Origin: Metabacillus litoralis
Lineage (GTDB): Bacteria; Bacillota; Bacilli; Bacillales; Bacillaceae
Length of the DNA: 64,000 bases
Direction: 5' to 3'
Assembly (NCBI RefSeq): GCF_007994985.1
Contig: NZ_VOQF01000005.1
Span: 62,001 to 126,000, forward strand
Shown: one piece after another, positions 62,594-64,000 of the stretch
Layout of the letters: every line of letters begins with the position of its first letter
How positions within the stretch are numbered: the stretch's first letter is position 1
Made by a program: the position numbers and the translations under genes
The notes under the pieces: generated by a model
Told to the model about the DNA's origin: nothing
Databases searched by the model: none
Seen by the model: only the letters and a program-made list of their open reading frames with translations

Positions 62594-63148
62594 ATGAGAT
62601 ATAACGTCAGAGGGGAAAACATTGAAATAACTCCAGCATTAAGAGAGTATGCAGAAAAGAAGATTGGTAAGCTTGAAAGATATTTTGAAGAGTCAGTTGA
62701 CGCGAATGTGAATGTCAATCTGAAATATTATAATGATCAAGAATCTAAAATTGAAGTAACCATTCCAATGACAGATCTTGTCCTACGTGCTGAGGAATAT
62801 AACCAAGATATGTACGCAGCGATTGATCTTGTGGTGAATAAATTAGAACGTCAAATTCGTAAGCATAAAACAAAGGTTAACCGCAAACTTCGTGAGCAAG
62901 GTACACCAAAGTTTGTGTTTAGTAATTTTCAATCAGAGGATGCTGTACCAGATGCAATTGATGATGAGGATGAAGTTGTTCGTACAAAGCGCTTTAACCT
63001 AAAGCCGATGGATAGTGAAGAAGCTATTCTTCAAATGGACATGTTAGGTCACAACTTCTTTGTTTATACAGATGCTAAATCTAACAAAACAAATGTAGTG
63101 TACAAGCGGAAAGATGGAAAATATGGCTTGATTGAGCCTCAAGTATAA
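62594..63148 (+). CDS. hpf: Ribosome hibernation promoting factor, long form
   Basis: 184 aa (yvyD in B. subtilis). The N-terminal S30AE domain has RYNVRGENIEITPALREYAEKKI, split at its turn, and KLERQIRKHKTKVNRKLR. The C-terminal dimerisation domain has RTKRFNLKPMDSEEAILQMDMLGHNFFVY. The long form joins two ribosomes into inactive 100S particles in stationary phase and stress. AAAGGAGGAG precedes the ATG. The paired stress promoters upstream fit that role. Confidence 0.96.
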   Translation: MRYNVRGENIEITPALREYAEKKIGKLERYFEESVDANVNVNLKYYNDQESKIEVTIPMTDLVLRAEEYNQDMYAAIDLVVNKLERQIRKHKTKVNRKLREQGTPKFVFSNFQSEDAVPDAIDDEDEVVRTKRFNLKPMDSEEAILQMDMLGHNFFVYTDAKSNKTNVVYKRKDGKYGLIEPQV

Positions 63149-63155
63149 TATCATG

Positions 63156-63187
63156 GCGTCCTATTTATAGGGCGCTTTATTTTTTTT
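63156..63187 (+). terminator. Terminator after hpf
   Basis: Stem GCGTCCT/AGGGCGC with one G-T pair, loop ATTTAT, followed by TTTATTTTTTTTT. Confidence 0.8.
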
Positions 63188-63199
63188 TATAAAAAATTA

Positions 63200-63229
63200 T
63201 TGACAACAACCAAAGAAAGCGATTACAAT
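63200..63229 (+). promoter_or_regulatory. Sigma-A promoter of the LacI-family gene
   Basis: TTGACA (63200-63205), an 18-base spacer and TACAAT (63224-63229). The transcript would start inside or next to the first operator. Confidence 0.75.
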
Positions 63230-63232
63230 ACA

Positions 63233-63246
63233 TGTAACGGGTTACA
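63233..63246 (+). promoter_or_regulatory. LacI-family operator 1
   Basis: TGTAAC-GG-GTTACA, six-base arms, just downstream of the -10, so a bound repressor would block initiation. One base off the CcpA cre consensus. Confidence 0.65.
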
Positions 63247-63289
63247 CAAATGATACAAACGTATTAATTCAAATTTTTTTGAGATATTC

Positions 63290-63303
63290 CGTAACCGGTT
63301 ACA
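63290..63303 (+). promoter_or_regulatory. LacI-family operator 2
   Basis: Contains the perfect palindrome GTAACCGGTTAC (63291-63302). Its centre is 57 bases from operator 1, which would allow looping. Also one base off the cre consensus. Confidence 0.65.
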
Positions 63304-63346
63304 TATACGATCTACAATCGAGTGCAAGTTCATTGAGGTGTAAGTT

Positions 63347-64000
63347 ATGAGTACAATAAAACAAGTCGCTCAAGAGGCAGGGGTATCTGTTGCAACCGTT
63401 TCGAGAGTGCTAAATAGTAATGGATATGTGAATGAAGAAACACGTAAAAAGGTTTTACAAACAATTGAAAAATTAAATTACAAACCAAATGCGGTTGCGC
63501 GTAGTTTGTTTAAAAAACAGTCAAAAACGATTGCGTTAATTGTGCCGAATATATCAAATCCATTCTTTCCAGAAGTTGCACGTGCCATTGAAGATGTCAT
63601 GAGTGGTAAGGAATACACATTAATTTTGTGTAACTCTGATGATAAAGAAGAAAAAGAGCAGCATTATTTTGAAATGATGAAGCAGAAATATGTTGATGGT
63701 GTCATTATTGCAACTAGCACAGTGAGACCTAAATATATTGAAAAAAGCGGGATCCCAATTGTAGCTGTTGATAGATTTATTAATGAAGACATTCCATATG
63801 TTTCTGTTAACAATACTGCAGGCGCTATACAAGCAGTACGATATTTAAAAAGCACAGGTTGTAAAAAGATTGCGCATATTCGTGGTCCTGAATATATTCA
63901 TAACTCTGAAGAACGTTATCAAGGTTATTTAAAAGAAGTTCAAGGTGAAGGTTGGTTTCATCCAGAATTAATTGTAAATGGAAATTTCGAAAGTGAAACA
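63347..64000 (+). CDS. LacI-family transcriptional regulator, RbsR-like (partial, 3' end outside)
   Basis: 218 codons are present and the frame is open to the window end. The N-terminal helix-turn-helix IKQVAQEAGVSVATVSRVLN and hinge KPNAVARSLFKK are standard LacI. The periplasmic-binding-like domain begins IALIVPNISNPFFPEVARAIED. Similarity is greatest to RbsR-type ribose repressors, but the effector cannot be settled without the C-terminal half or the genes that follow. GAGGTG lies six bases before ATG 63347. Two operator-like palindromes in its leader suggest it represses itself and probably a sugar-uptake operon downstream. Confidence 0.9.
   Translation, partial: MSTIKQVAQEAGVSVATVSRVLNSNGYVNEETRKKVLQTIEKLNYKPNAVARSLFKKQSKTIALIVPNISNPFFPEVARAIEDVMSGKEYTLILCNSDDKEEKEQHYFEMMKQKYVDGVIIATSTVRPKYIEKSGIPIVAVDRFINEDIPYVSVNNTAGAIQAVRYLKSTGCKKIAHIRGPEYIHNSEERYQGYLKEVQGEGWFHPELIVNGNFESET

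Noticed and set aside
63233-63303. CcpA cre sites as the sole explanation for the two palindromes.
   Set aside because: Each deviates from the cre consensus at one position and both flank the start of a LacI-family gene, so autoregulation is the simpler reading. CcpA binding is kept only as an alternative.
1-64000. tRNA, rRNA, insertion sequences, prophage or CRISPR arrays.
   Set aside because: No cloverleaf, transposase, integrase or short spaced repeat array was seen on either strand.

Overview
The window is low-GC DNA from a Bacillaceae chromosome. Gene content and order match the arc running, in Bacillus subtilis, from the gtaB/tua/tag cell-wall region through tagO, degSU, comF and flgM-flgL to hag, fliD and yvyD (hpf). 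Sigma-D-type promoters, aggAGG-type ribosome sites and a long-form HPF with a sigma-B promoter support this. The species cannot be named from the sequence alone.

Region 1 (1-18269) is for surface polysaccharide. It holds the 3' end of a UTP-glucose-1-phosphate uridylyltransferase gene, a UDP-glucose dehydrogenase, an SGNH/alpha-beta-hydrolase-like protein, a methyltransferase with a coiled-coil tail and a two-domain glycosyltransferase. A secreted amidase, a UDP-ManNAc dehydrogenase, a TagGH-type ABC exporter, two more glycosyltransferases and an MBOAT/DHHW O-acylation pair follow. Region 2 (18745-29229) holds four very large secreted wall enzymes: an M14 peptidase, a glucosaminidase, a subtilase and an L,D-transpeptidase. 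Together with the amidase they share one alternating pair of SH3-like wall-binding modules, called the A-B dyad here. I count 13 dyads: one in the amidase and three in each of the others. Region 3 (29312-37760) holds mnaA, small lipoprotein-like genes with decayed neighbours, two glycosyltransferases, tagO, an LCP ligase and yvyE. MnaA plus the dehydrogenase at 8400 would supply UDP-ManNAcA, and TagO would prime the lipid carrier.

Region 4 (37946-43798) is degS-degU, degV and a comF operon headed by a 66-residue SANT-like protein. Region 5 (43860-57415) is the flagellar block: yvyF, flgM, flgN, flgK, flgL, yviE, fliW, csrA, hag, then a 993-residue glycosyltransferase-TPR-methyltransferase fusion, fliD, flaG, fliS and fliT. 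Sigma-D promoters precede yvyF, flgM, hag, fliD and flaG. The hag leader carries a CsrA-type GGA hairpin, consistent with FliW-CsrA control.

Region 6 (57416-64000) begins with a c-di-GMP class I riboswitch whose expression platform can form mutually exclusive terminator and antiterminator hairpins. It precedes a 1539-residue secreted protein with 13 FN3-like repeats, a likely adhesin. hpf follows, behind overlapping sigma-B and sigma-H-like promoters, and then the 5' part of a LacI-family regulator with two near-palindromic operators.

The most notable items are the shared dyad architecture across five unrelated wall enzymes, the riboswitch-controlled adhesin directly behind the flagellar chaperone genes, and the fusion enzyme beside flagellin.
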